The translations under genes and the position numbers were made by a program. Shown here piece after piece: positions 17,630 through 26,312 of a stretch of DNA of 64,000 nucleotides. Below the pieces are notes generated by a model that was given only the letters and a program-made list of their open reading frames with translations, searched no databases and was not told the origin of the DNA. This stretch comes from Rhizobium sp. Leaf453 (GTDB taxonomy: Bacteria; Pseudomonadota; Alphaproteobacteria; Rhizobiales; Rhizobiaceae). The stretch is taken from NCBI RefSeq assembly GCF_001425605.1, contig NZ_LMRG01000026.1, forward strand, positions 186,001-250,000. The letters are read 5' to 3'. The first letter of the stretch is position 1, and every line of letters starts with the position of its first letter.

Positions 17630-18070
17630 TCAGGTTGCTGGGATGACCTTGAAGTCTGACTGCGGATTGAAGCTGCCGAGCAGCCAGAGCGAAACCTCGG
17701 CAGCAATTTCCGCGCTCGGAAATTCATAGGTCCCGTCGAGATAGGAAAAATCGGCGAAATGCACCGCCAGGCCCCGGCCGCCCGGTGCGTTGGTCGTGTT
17801 GACCTTGCCCGCCTCGATCAGGTGGCAGACGAAATGCGTGCCATGGGCCGCCATGAAGCCGGCCTTGCCGTCATGCAGACGCACGAAATAGGCCTTCTCA
17901 TCTGCAGTTGCATGAATGGCCCGGATTGCTTCGTCCGGGAAGGCGCGACCAAAATCCAGAATCGCCAGACCGGCATCCGGCTCACGCCGATCCTTTTCCG
18001 CCCGCGCTTTCATCCGCGTGTAGAAAATGGCTGCAAGCAACACCACCATAAGGAGGATTGGCCAAATCAT
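17630..18070 (-). CDS. Conserved membrane-anchored protein of unknown function
   Basis: A 146-residue protein with one N-terminal membrane helix (WPILLMVVLLAAIFYT) followed by a basic stop-transfer region (RMKARAEKDRR) and a soluble domain with FVRLHDGKAGFMAAHGTHFV. It resembles hypothetical proteins of rhizobia but no defined family is recognised. AAAGGA lies about 11 nt upstream of the ATG. Orientation suggests a single-gene unit between trmFO and the phytoene synthase-like gene. Confidence 0.75.
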   Translation of the reverse strand: MIWPILLMVVLLAAIFYTRMKARAEKDRREPDAGLAILDFGRAFPDEAIRAIHATADEKAYFVRLHDGKAGFMAAHGTHFVCHLIEAGKVNTTNAPGGRGLAVHFADFSYLDGTYEFPSAEIAAEVSLWLLGSFNPQSDFKVIPAT

Positions 18071-18199
18071 ATGCCGGTTTCCTTTGACGCCGATCGACAG
18101 AATAATACGACGGGGACCCTAAAAGCCCAAGCTTGTGCCAATGTACCGTCAGGTTTCCTCAAATACGATTGATGAAACCTGAATTCCGTTCATATTCGT

Positions 18200-19075
18200 C
18201 TACCAGCGACCACTGCGCGCGGCTTTCCACATCCACCATTGCCTGCGCCACTGAGATGGCTGGATCGATGTCTCGAACAGCCGTGCACCAGCCTTCTCGG
18301 CGCGATCAAAAACCGGCTGTGCCAAAGCGACAGGCGTAAACGCGTATCGGTTGTGCGGCGAGATCGCCGTGGCCTCTTTGCGTGCCTTGGCGAGATGATC
18401 GCGTCCAAGGCCTGCAAAGGCACGAATCGCCTGACCAAGGGCCTCCTCGTCCTTGCCCGACAGGAAGGCCTCCCGGTCCAGCCCGGTCGCAGCCAACAGT
18501 TCCTGCGGAAAATAGACCTGCCCGCGGCGCCGATGCAGAGGCAAGAGCAGCAGCAGACCTGCAATCGTCTGGGCAACACCGGCATGACCGGCGGCGGATG
18601 CGGATTGCTGCGCATTGGCCGGATCGAGAATGAGACTGGCGAGTTGGATCAGAGCCGACGCCGTCTCGCCGGCATACCCTTCCAGCGACGACCGGTTTTC
18701 CATCGGATCGTCATAGAGATCGAAGATCCGGGCATCAATCATGTTTTGCAAAACAGGAACCGGCAACTTGTAGGCCCTGATGCAGGTCAGCAAGGCCTCG
18801 GCAAGCGGGTGTCCCTCGCCCTTCACACCGCTGGGATCATCAAGCACATCGCGCCACCATTGCAGGCGGATTTCTCCGGGCAACGGTTCACGCACGAGAT
18901 CCCGGATCCTCGCGATTTCTGCATGGAAAGCGTAGAGCGCTGATAGCGGACCGCGTTTGTCTGCAGGTGAAAGCAGGCAGGCAAGATAGCGGTCACGATC
19001 ACTGTCGCGCAACGCCGACAGGCTGAATTCATAGGCAGCCTCGCTGGGCGCCTTCGGGTCTTGGGAGTTGGCCAT
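18200..19075 (-). CDS. Squalene/phytoene synthase family protein (NDUFAF6-like)
   Basis: A 291-residue member of the isoprenyl head-to-head synthase fold. Typical motifs include LYAFHAEIARIRDLV and LQWWRDVLDD, plus YAGETASALIQL and RRGQVYFPQELL. The first aspartate-rich motif (DxxxD) is not intact, as in the mitochondrial complex I assembly factor NDUFAF6, so a carotenoid or hopanoid role is unlikely. There are no hpn or crt genes nearby. It follows the Mth938-like gene by 4 bp, at the end of a yajC-secDF operon. Function is inferred from the mitochondrial homologue. Confidence 0.85.
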   Translation of the reverse strand: MANSQDPKAPSEAAYEFSLSALRDSDRDRYLACLLSPADKRGPLSALYAFHAEIARIRDLVREPLPGEIRLQWWRDVLDDPSGVKGEGHPLAEALLTCIRAYKLPVPVLQNMIDARIFDLYDDPMENRSSLEGYAGETASALIQLASLILDPANAQQSASAAGHAGVAQTIAGLLLLLPLHRRRGQVYFPQELLAATGLDREAFLSGKDEEALGQAIRAFAGLGRDHLAKARKEATAISPHNRYAFTPVALAQPVFDRAEKAGARLFETSIQPSQWRRQWWMWKAARSGRW

Positions 19076-19079
19076 GGGA

Positions 19080-19475
19080 TTAAACGGCGATCAGGGCCGC
19101 AGCCACCGCACGGGATTCGGCAAGCATGATATTGTAGGTCCGCACGGCGGCTCCTGTGCTCATCGGGTCCGACGAGATCGCATGCTCCTTGAAAAGTGTT
19201 TTCAACGCGGCCGGCAACGGACGGATATCCTTGCCGGTTCCGACGAGGATCACCTCGATCTCAGACGCATCCTGGATGACACGCTCGAACTGTTCCGGCG
19301 TTAATGGATCGCCTTCCGCCATGTCCCAGCCGTAGATCCCCGATGGCAGCATCAGCAGCGAACCGCGATGCGACATGTCGGCAAAGCGAAACCCGCCATT
19401 GCCATAGCTGTCGATCGGCGCCCGGCCCGGGAAATGGGCCTTGCGAATCTCGATCGGTTTGCCGCGCAGGATCAT
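19080..19475 (-). CDS. Mth938-like domain protein (NDUFAF3-like)
   Basis: A 131-residue single-domain protein of the Mth938/DUF498 fold, with GGFRFADMSHRGSLLMLPSG and VILVGTGKDIRPLP in the family positions. Human NDUFAF3, a complex I assembly factor, belongs to this family. Its ATG overlaps the secDF stop codon by four bases (ATGA), indicating coupled translation. The conserved link with Sec membrane-insertion genes is consistent with a role in placing respiratory membrane subunits; no bacterial biochemistry is assumed. Confidence 0.9.
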   Translation of the reverse strand: MILRGKPIEIRKAHFPGRAPIDSYGNGGFRFADMSHRGSLLMLPSGIYGWDMAEGDPLTPEQFERVIQDASEIEVILVGTGKDIRPLPAALKTLFKEHAISSDPMSTGAAVRTYNIMLAESRAVAAALIAV

Positions 19476-22015
19476 AGCGTCCCCCTTGCTGATGGCGGGC
19501 TGCCACCTGTCTTCTCTGCCCCGTGACGCAGCTTGAACAGGATGAGCACAGGACCGGCAACGTAGATCGACGAGAACGTACCGACAGCGACACCGAACAG
19601 CATGACGAATGCGAAAGGCTGAACCGCCTCGCCGCCGAAAATGCTCAGCGCGGCGAGCGCCAGCATCGTTGTCGCACCGGTCAATACCGTACGGGACAGT
19701 GTCTGGTTGATCGAAGTGTCGATCAAGATCGGCAAAGGCATGCGCGGATAACGCTTCAGGTTTTCGCGCACACGGTCATAGACGACGACGGTGTCGTTCA
19801 ATGAATAGCCGACGATGGTCAGCAGTGCGGCGATACTTGTCAGGTTGAACTCCATTCCTGTCACGACGAACAATCCGATTGTCAGGAGCACGTCGTGCAG
19901 CGTCGCCACGACGGCGCCAGCCGCGAACTGCCATTCGAACCGGATCCAGATATAGACAAGAATCGCCAGAAGCGAACCCATCACACCAATGGTCGCCGCC
20001 TTGGTGAGAGCGCCAGAAATGGTCGGTCCGACCACCTCGACGCGGCGGAATTCATAGGCATCCTCCAATTCGCTGCGGATCAGGATGACCGAGGTTTGCT
20101 CGGCATTTTCGCCGCCATCGCGTGAATGGACGCGAACCACAACATCTTGCGGCGATCCGAAAGGCTTGACGGTAACATCGCCGAGATTGAGTTCGTAGAG
20201 ACGCCCGGTGATATCGTCGATATCCGCATTCCCTTCCCGCGCCTTCAGTTCGATGACAGAGCCACCGGAGAAATCGATACCGAGATTGATGCCGAGCGCG
20301 CCGAACAGCAGCATGCTGACAACCGAGAGCAGCGTCGTCAGCGAAAAAACGTAGTTTCGGATCGCCATGAACCGGAATGCCGCGCCATCGAAGATGCCTG
20401 TGCGAATTCCCGCCGGTAGCTCGGTCGGGCGGCTGCGAGCAAGCCAGACCTCAAGCATCACGCGCGTCAATGTGTAAGCCGTGAACAACGTTGTCACGAT
20501 ACCGATCGCCAGCGTCACTGCAAAACCGCGCACGGCCCCGGTTCCAAGGAACAGCAGGATGATTGCGGCAATCAGGGTGGTGATATTGGCATCGACGATC
20601 GCGGAGAAGGCGCGCGAAAATCCGAAGTCGAGCGCTTCGCGAAGCGACCGGCCGTGTTTCACCTCCTCGCGGATGCGCTCGTAGATCAACACATTGGAAT
20701 CCACGGCCATGCCGATCGTCAGCACGATGCCGGCGATGCCCGGTAACGTCAGCGCCAGGCCGGTCGCGGACAGGACTGCAATGATCATGACGACGTTGAA
20801 GGCAACGGCAATGCTCGCGACAGCACCGAACAGCCCATAGAACGCCAGCATGAAAAGCACGACAAGCACGGCGCCGACCGCACCCGCCATCAGGATCGAA
20901 TGAATCGAATCGGCTCCGCGTCCCGCCCCGATCGAGCGCTCCTCGACGACAGTCAGCGGCGTCGGCAGCGCGCCGGCCCTCAATAGAAGTGCCAGATCGC
21001 CGGCGCCTTCACTACTCATGTCGGCAGAAAGCTGAACCGTCCCGTCGGTAATCGCCTTGCGCACCAATGGCGTGGCGATCACGGCCCCATCGAGGACGAT
21101 GGCGAGCGTCGTTCCGGCACTATCGGCCGTCGCCTTGGCAAAACGCTCCGTTCCCTCAGACCCAAGTCTCAGATTGACGACCGGATTGCCCGACTGCGCA
21201 TTGATGGCCGCCTGGGCATCGACAATGTCGGCATTGGCAATGATCGGCTGCCTGCGGACCAGATAACCGATCGGTGGATCATCAGCGGAGTAAAGAACTT
21301 CGGATGTTACCGGCGGCTGGCCGTTGACGGCGTCTTCGACCGCCATCGACATGTCAATGCTGCGGAAAGACAAGTTGCCGGCCTGGCTCAGGATATATTT
21401 GACCTGCTCGGGGTCATACCGGCCGGGAATCTGGACGATGATCCGGTCGGCGCCCTGTCGCCGCAGCTTTGGCTGAAGTGCCCCGAGATCGATCAATCGC
21501 TGTTGCAACACGGCGATCGCACCATCGGTCATCGTGGACACACGATAATCGATACCTTCGTTCGTCAGGTCGAGGGTCAGCACACCGTCTGCAGCGACGC
21601 CAATGGTGACCTCGCTGACTGGATCCTTGGTCAGACTGCCTTCTTTAACCGGGTCAGCAAGTGGTTTCAGCGCCGCCTGCGACGCGCCCGCTTGAGCCGC
21701 ATCACGAAGGCGAAGCTGAATGGCCTGCCCGGTTCCGGACAGGCCCGAATAGCCGATATCGGCGGCCCGCAGACGTGTTCCCACCTCGTCGATGGTGGCC
21801 TGCAGGCGGGCCTTGATCACATCATCCCGCTCGATCTTCAGCGTGATCTGCGATCCGCCCTGAAGATCGAGGCCGAGCATCACCTGTCTGTTCGGCACCC
21901 AATCCGGCAAACTCTCCAACGTGCTGTTGGATACTGCGTTCGGCAGGGCGACCACGATGCTGAGAAGCACGACGAGCCAGACGGTGATGGTTTTCCAGCT
22001 GGAAAAATACGGCAT
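19472..22015 (-). CDS. secDF: Protein translocase subunit SecDF, fused
   Basis: Proton-driven RND-type ancillary subunit that pulls exported proteins through SecYEG. The 847 residues carry SecD first (one N-terminal helix, LGLDLQGGSQITLKI near residue 48, a large periplasmic P1 region, then five helices with GIAGIVLTIGMAVDSNVLIY). SecF follows from about residue 545, with GIDFSGGSVIEL near residue 580 and YSLNDTVVVYDRVREN. The fusion of SecD and SecF in one chain is known in rhizobia and Bacillus. yajC is 59 bp upstream, and the Mth938-like and phytoene synthase-like genes follow in the same operon. Confidence 0.97.
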   Translation of the reverse strand: MPYFSSWKTITVWLVVLLSIVVALPNAVSNSTLESLPDWVPNRQVMLGLDLQGGSQITLKIERDDVIKARLQATIDEVGTRLRAADIGYSGLSGTGQAIQLRLRDAAQAGASQAALKPLADPVKEGSLTKDPVSEVTIGVAADGVLTLDLTNEGIDYRVSTMTDGAIAVLQQRLIDLGALQPKLRRQGADRIIVQIPGRYDPEQVKYILSQAGNLSFRSIDMSMAVEDAVNGQPPVTSEVLYSADDPPIGYLVRRQPIIANADIVDAQAAINAQSGNPVVNLRLGSEGTERFAKATADSAGTTLAIVLDGAVIATPLVRKAITDGTVQLSADMSSEGAGDLALLLRAGALPTPLTVVEERSIGAGRGADSIHSILMAGAVGAVLVVLFMLAFYGLFGAVASIAVAFNVVMIIAVLSATGLALTLPGIAGIVLTIGMAVDSNVLIYERIREEVKHGRSLREALDFGFSRAFSAIVDANITTLIAAIILLFLGTGAVRGFAVTLAIGIVTTLFTAYTLTRVMLEVWLARSRPTELPAGIRTGIFDGAAFRFMAIRNYVFSLTTLLSVVSMLLFGALGINLGIDFSGGSVIELKAREGNADIDDITGRLYELNLGDVTVKPFGSPQDVVVRVHSRDGGENAEQTSVILIRSELEDAYEFRRVEVVGPTISGALTKAATIGVMGSLLAILVYIWIRFEWQFAAGAVVATLHDVLLTIGLFVVTGMEFNLTSIAALLTIVGYSLNDTVVVYDRVRENLKRYPRMPLPILIDTSINQTLSRTVLTGATTMLALAALSIFGGEAVQPFAFVMLFGVAVGTFSSIYVAGPVLILFKLRHGAEKTGGSPPSARGTL

Positions 22016-22074
22016 GAAGCTCTCAAAGATACGTGGTTACAGGGCGACCGGAACGCTCCGGCCTCCCTGCAGGC

Positions 22075-22413
22075 TCACTCCTTGACGGGTTCACCCTTTA
22101 CACGGACTTCGGATACACCACTGCGTACCACACGAATCTTCACGCCGTCAGCAATTTCGACTTCCAGTTCGGTGTCATCGACAACCTTCGTCACCTTGCC
22201 GACGATACCACCACCGGTCACGATCTGGTCACCGCGGCGAATGTTCTTCAGCAACTCCTCGCGGCGCTTCATGTTGGCGCGCTGCGGACGGATGATCAGG
22301 AAGTACATTACCACGAAGATCAGCAGGAACGGCAGGATCGACATCAGGATATCGGCGCCGCCGGCGGTGGCGCCGGGTGCTGCTGCTTGGGCGAATGCCT
22401 CGGTAATGAACAT
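22075..22413 (-). CDS. yajC: Preprotein translocase accessory subunit YajC
   Basis: A 112-residue inner membrane protein of the SecDF-YajC complex. One transmembrane helix (SILPFLLIFVVMYFLIIRPQ) is followed by the family RPQ..MKRREELL region and a cytoplasmic domain with GDQIVTGGGIVGKV. The ATG at 22413 has AAGGAG at 6 nt; an adjacent upstream TTG is in frame but unlikely. First gene of the operon. Confidence 0.96.
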   Translation of the reverse strand: MFITEAFAQAAAPGATAGGADILMSILPFLLIFVVMYFLIIRPQRANMKRREELLKNIRRGDQIVTGGGIVGKVTKVVDDTELEVEIADGVKIRVVRSGVSEVRVKGEPVKE

Positions 22414-22672
22414 CAATCACTCCTTGAATAGTCTCTGGCAGGCATTTGCCCGCGTTTCGGATCGCCGGAATATAGGAAAGGCTGCCATGAATGCAACAAC
22501 GCCCTGCCCGGCTTCTGTATCATCTGCCTCATACATGAAATCAGCCGGAGGAGAAGCGCCTATTGATGGATTTCCCGCCTTTTACCGTTACCGCAGCCAT
22601 GTTACCGCACACTTGGTCTCCTCGGTCGGAACCTCGGGTCAAAACCGATGCCATCATTCAGGATGTTCTTTG

Positions 22673-23545
22673 ATGCAGGATACGAAAATCGACCTTCTGA
22701 TCGCTGAAATGCGCAAACTATCTGCCGCCATTGAGCGTATTGCCGGTCCGGCCCCCGCCGTCAACGACTGGGATGCAGCCGAATGCTTCGTCTGGTCGCC
22801 CCAGCGCCAGCATCTGCAGCCCGTGGCGCGGCCGAACCGGGTCGATCTCAAACTCATTCGTGGCGTCGACCATGTCCGCGATATCCTGTTCGACAACACA
22901 CTTCGGTTCACACAAGGCTTCCCGGCCAATAATGTGCTGCTTTGGGGGGCGCGCGGCATGGGCAAGTCCTCGCTGGTCAAGGCCGTGCATGCAACCGTCT
23001 CGAGGCAAGCCGGCGTTCGGCTGAAACTGGTCGAGGTGCATCGCGAGGATATCGCGACCTTGCCGATCCTCATGGAAATCCTGAAGACGGCACCAGTCCC
23101 GGTGATCGTTTTCTGCGACGACCTGTCTTTCGACCATGACGACACATCCTACAAGTCCCTGAAGGCAGTGCTGGATGGTGGCATCGAAGGACGGCCGGGC
23201 AATGTGCTTCTCTACGCGACATCCAATCGCCGGCACCTTCTGCCGCGTCACATGATGGAAAACGAGCAATCAACGGCGATCAACCCGTCGGAAGCTGTCG
23301 AAGAAAAGGTGTCGCTTTCCGATCGTTTCGGCCTTTGGCTGGGCTTCTACAAATGCAGCCAGGACGACTATCTCGCCATGATCGACGGTTATGCAGACTA
23401 TTTCGGGCTGGAGACCGATCGGGAGCACCTGCATGCGGATGCGCTGGAATGGAGCACGACGCGCGGCGCGCGTTCCGGCCGCGTCGCCTGGCAATTCATC
23501 CAGGATCTGGCCGGACGATCGCAGAAGAAGATCGACACGCTCTGA
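22673..23545 (+). CDS. DUF815 family AAA+ ATPase
   Basis: A 290-residue P-loop ATPase. The Walker A motif GARGMGKSSLVKAV is near residue 92 and the Walker B-like VIVFCDDLSFD near residue 147. LLYATSNRRHLLPRHM is the sensor region typical of DUF815. An open frame extends far upstream in antisense to secDF and yajC, but the family N-terminus and an AGGA site place the start at 22673. It is transcribed divergently from yajC and ends at a shared terminator with the lipoprotein gene. The family has no established role. Confidence 0.92.
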   Translation: MQDTKIDLLIAEMRKLSAAIERIAGPAPAVNDWDAAECFVWSPQRQHLQPVARPNRVDLKLIRGVDHVRDILFDNTLRFTQGFPANNVLLWGARGMGKSSLVKAVHATVSRQAGVRLKLVEVHREDIATLPILMEILKTAPVPVIVFCDDLSFDHDDTSYKSLKAVLDGGIEGRPGNVLLYATSNRRHLLPRHMMENEQSTAINPSEAVEEKVSLSDRFGLWLGFYKCSQDDYLAMIDGYADYFGLETDREHLHADALEWSTTRGARSGRVAWQFIQDLAGRSQKKIDTL

Positions 23546-23550
23546 AATCG

Positions 23551-23576
23551 GAAAAGCCCCTCAACGGGGCTTTTCC
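23551..23576. terminator. Bidirectional terminator between DUF815 and M23 genes
   Basis: GAAAAGCCCC and GGGGCTTTTC form a 10-bp stem around TCAAC-type loop, with A and T runs on both sides, placed between convergent stop codons. Confidence 0.88.
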
Positions 23577-23605
23577 ACATCTGTGATGACTGTTTTTGAC
23601 GCCGA

Positions 23606-25138
23606 CTATTCGAGGAAGGTCGCCGGGTTGACGGCGCTGGCGTTCTTGCGAACCTCGAAGTGCACCTGCGGCTGGGTTGCCGTACCGCTCATGCCGGACG
23701 CTGCCAGTGTCTGGCCGCGCTGGATCTTCTGGCCACGCTGGACCTTCAGTTCCGAAGCATTGCCGTAGACGGTCACCGTGCCATCGTCGTGGCGAACCAG
23801 GACGGCATTGCCAAGTTCCTTCAGGCTGCTGCCGGAATAGATAACCACACCGTTTTCGGCAGCCTTGATCGGTGTGCCTTCCGGAACGGAGATATTGATG
23901 CCCTCGTTGCGGTTGCCTTCGACATTGGCACCATATCCGGCGATGACAGCACCGCGGACCGGCCAGCGATACTTGCTGATACCTGTCCCCTTCGGCGAGG
24001 ATTCGGATACCTCTTCCTTCGATGCGACCTCGACTGACTTGTTGGCAACCGGAGCCTTGTATTCCGCCGGCTTCTCGGCTTCCGCCTTCGCGACCTTCAC
24101 TTCGGCCTCCTTATCCGGGACGGAGGCCGTCACGACCTGATCGGGAGCGGAAGCACTGGCCCCGGGCATCTTCAGCGTCTGGCCGACGCGGATGGCAGCC
24201 GTGCTCAGACCGTTTTCCTTGCGCAGCGCTTCGACCGAGACATTGTTCGCCTTGGCGATCCGGTTAAGGGAATCGCCAGCCTTGACCGTGTAGGTTCCGT
24301 TCTGGCCATTGCCGTCACCCGAGACCGGCTGCTTGCCCGAGGCGAGATCGGCATTCTTGCCGTCTTTTTCACGAGGCTTCGTCTGGCCGGGCAGGATCGC
24401 GACTTCGCGGTTATCCTGCTCCAGCGGTGCGTTCCTCTGCTTGTCGATATCGAGGCTGGCAGCCTGATCAGACGCCGAAGCCTTGGCGGCACTGCCGGAA
24501 ACCGCAAAGGTCGGGATCAGGATGCGCTGGCCGGGCTCGGCATCGGCTCCGGACTTCATGCCGTTTGCCCTGAGAATTTCCTTTTCCGGAACACCGAACC
24601 GCTTGGAGAGCGTCGCCACCGTATCACCCTGGCGCATCAGCACGGCCGGCGCATTTGTCGTCGACCAGCCGCCCTTCGTCGTGCCGGTGGTGACCGGATC
24701 GGCATTGATCTTCTTCTCGGCCTTTGCGACCTCACGCGCTGCCGGCATCGGCTGTGCAATCGACGTTTTGCGCGCATTCACCGTCGGATCGGCAAGTGCG
24801 GTGCGCTGAACGTTGATGGGTGTCGAAACTTCGCGAGCTCGGGAAACAGGCGTCGCCGCAGTATTGACCGGATCCGGGAATGGCTGATCCATGGCCTGCT
24901 CGCGATTTTCAGTCGCCATGACCGGCGCCGAAGCAATTCCACCATCCTGAACATCGGTCGCCGGGATCGGAACGCTGCTACGAGAGATGGAGTTGGTCGT
25001 CAGGTCGTCCGACCTGGAGAAAAGCCCGCCGAAACGGCTCGCATCCGAGCTGCACCCTGTAGCGGCACTTGCCAGCAATACCGCCGCAGCCAGGCGAACG
25101 ACGGACTTACTTACACTTGACGAAACTCTAATACGCAT
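23606..25138 (-). CDS. LysM and degenerate M23 (LytM) lipoprotein, NlpD-like
   Basis: A 510-residue outer-membrane lipoprotein by its signal and lipobox (AATGC, Cys29). Two LysM domains follow: QGDTVATLSKRFGVPEKEIL at about 170-215 and VKAGDSLNRIAKANNVSVEA at about 285-330. A C-terminal LytM/M23 domain ends the protein. The peptidase ligands are mostly lost: HxGxD is NEGIN, the YxHLS His is Asn (YGNAS), and the terminal HxH has only its second His (QVHFEVR). Such domains activate amidases rather than cleave peptidoglycan, as in NlpD, EnvC and DipM. Synteny with surE and pcm 2-5 kb away matches the E. coli surE-pcm-nlpD neighbourhood. Confidence 0.92.
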   Translation of the reverse strand: MRIRVSSSVSKSVVRLAAAVLLASAATGCSSDASRFGGLFSRSDDLTTNSISRSSVPIPATDVQDGGIASAPVMATENREQAMDQPFPDPVNTAATPVSRAREVSTPINVQRTALADPTVNARKTSIAQPMPAAREVAKAEKKINADPVTTGTTKGGWSTTNAPAVLMRQGDTVATLSKRFGVPEKEILRANGMKSGADAEPGQRILIPTFAVSGSAAKASASDQAASLDIDKQRNAPLEQDNREVAILPGQTKPREKDGKNADLASGKQPVSGDGNGQNGTYTVKAGDSLNRIAKANNVSVEALRKENGLSTAAIRVGQTLKMPGASASAPDQVVTASVPDKEAEVKVAKAEAEKPAEYKAPVANKSVEVASKEEVSESSPKGTGISKYRWPVRGAVIAGYGANVEGNRNEGINISVPEGTPIKAAENGVVIYSGSSLKELGNAVLVRHDDGTVTVYGNASELKVQRGQKIQRGQTLAASGMSGTATQPQVHFEVRKNASAVNPATFLE

Positions 25139-25421
25139 GACGCTTTACCCAACTGGAACACAACTCGGTGTAAGATGATTAAAGCGCATTAGAGTTACCG
25201 CGCGGTTAAAACCGGCATGCGGGCTTACGATTTTTGATGAATTGATAACCATGATCGCTTGCCGGAGCCAAGCAAATCAGGGGGAAGCGGCCGGGCGGCA
25301 CACCGAATATGCGGTTGCTCTCGAAAGCCGGTTGCAGCCCCAGTGAATACCTCAGGTTCACATGCAAATCAAATAAGACAGGCTGTTTGTGTTTTTTACG
25401 GGGCCGGCGAACGCCCGAATA

Positions 25422-26078
25422 TCAGAAACTTTCCTGATAGAACTTCTCGATCTCGGAGAGCGTGCCACGCGTCTGCGTCACGTCCTCGTAGCTGATCGTG
25501 CCCGTATCCCAGCCGAGCATGTCACCGGTGGTCATGCCGCCGGCGCCCTGGCTCTGGCTCAGGTCCGTTGCCGTCTTTTCCGTATCGAGCAAAACGCTCA
25601 CGAGCGTCTGAAAGCCTGCCCCGCTATCGATGCCACTTTCATCATTGTACTCGACGGAGCGTGCCCCTGCGATAGCGGCATCGCGCGTCCCGAAGTAACG
25701 AAGGCTGTTCTGGTCCTCGGGGCGAAGGTTGTCGTAATATTCGATAAAAGCGCGGTAATAGGCCTTATAGTCGCCCGTCTCGCTGTATTTCCCGAAAGCC
25801 TGATATTCACGCGCCGCAAGTTGTGGCGAGAGCTTGTTGGCCCATTCGTCCTGTGTCAGGGCCGGAAGCTTCTCCTGTACTTTCTTCGTGCGGCTCAGGA
25901 ACAACATCGCCTCAGCGGAGAGCGAAACACGCGAGGACGGATCATAGCCGCCAATGAAGGATGGAGCCGCACCGCCGACTTCACGATTTCCTGCTGTTGT
26001 CTGGGCAACGGCGCGGCCGGCAAGGTTGCCCATGCCGTCGCCGGTCGGCGTCGAGGTCAATCTGTTTGCGATCTGCAT
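25422..26078 (-). CDS. Conserved hypothetical protein, possibly flagellar or surface-related
   Basis: A 218-residue acidic, hydrophilic protein without membrane segments. It begins MQIANRLTSTPTGDGMGN and contains LSAEAMLFLSRTKKVQEKLP and YKAYYRAFIEYYDNLRPEDQ. AGGAG lies 7 nt before the ATG at 26078; an upstream in-frame extension to 26123 lacks a site. No known family is recognised. A low-complexity, Ser/Thr/Gly-rich start without a signal peptide is reminiscent of secreted or flagellum-associated proteins, but that is only an impression. Bounded by AT-rich spacers of 230-280 bp on each side, so likely monocistronic. Confidence 0.72.
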   Translation of the reverse strand: MQIANRLTSTPTGDGMGNLAGRAVAQTTAGNREVGGAAPSFIGGYDPSSRVSLSAEAMLFLSRTKKVQEKLPALTQDEWANKLSPQLAAREYQAFGKYSETGDYKAYYRAFIEYYDNLRPEDQNSLRYFGTRDAAIAGARSVEYNDESGIDSGAGFQTLVSVLLDTEKTATDLSQSQGAGGMTTGDMLGWDTGTISYEDVTQTRGTLSEIEKFYQESF

Positions 26079-26312
26079 CTGTCGTCTCCTGCGTTTGGAC
26101 GCCTGGAATGAACTGACAAACACGCATCACGTCAGGGGGTCAGCTCAAAGATATGACTTTTGTGCGCAGATATCCGGTTAGGCCTCGAAACTTGCGCGAG
26201 ACTGACCATCGTTAATGAAAAGTTAACGTTCTGATTTTGCAATAATAAATTGTGATGCCGCGATCAAACCAATCAATCTCATGCCTCTGCAGCAGAGCCA
26301 TATCGGGTGGAA

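Noticed and set aside
18200-19075. Carotenoid or hopanoid biosynthesis gene
   Set aside because: The first aspartate-rich motif is not intact and no crt or hpn genes are nearby; the context fits the NDUFAF6-like subgroup.
21503-22672. 390-codon extension upstream of the DUF815 ATPase
   Set aside because: Antisense to secDF and yajC. The family N-terminus begins at 22673.
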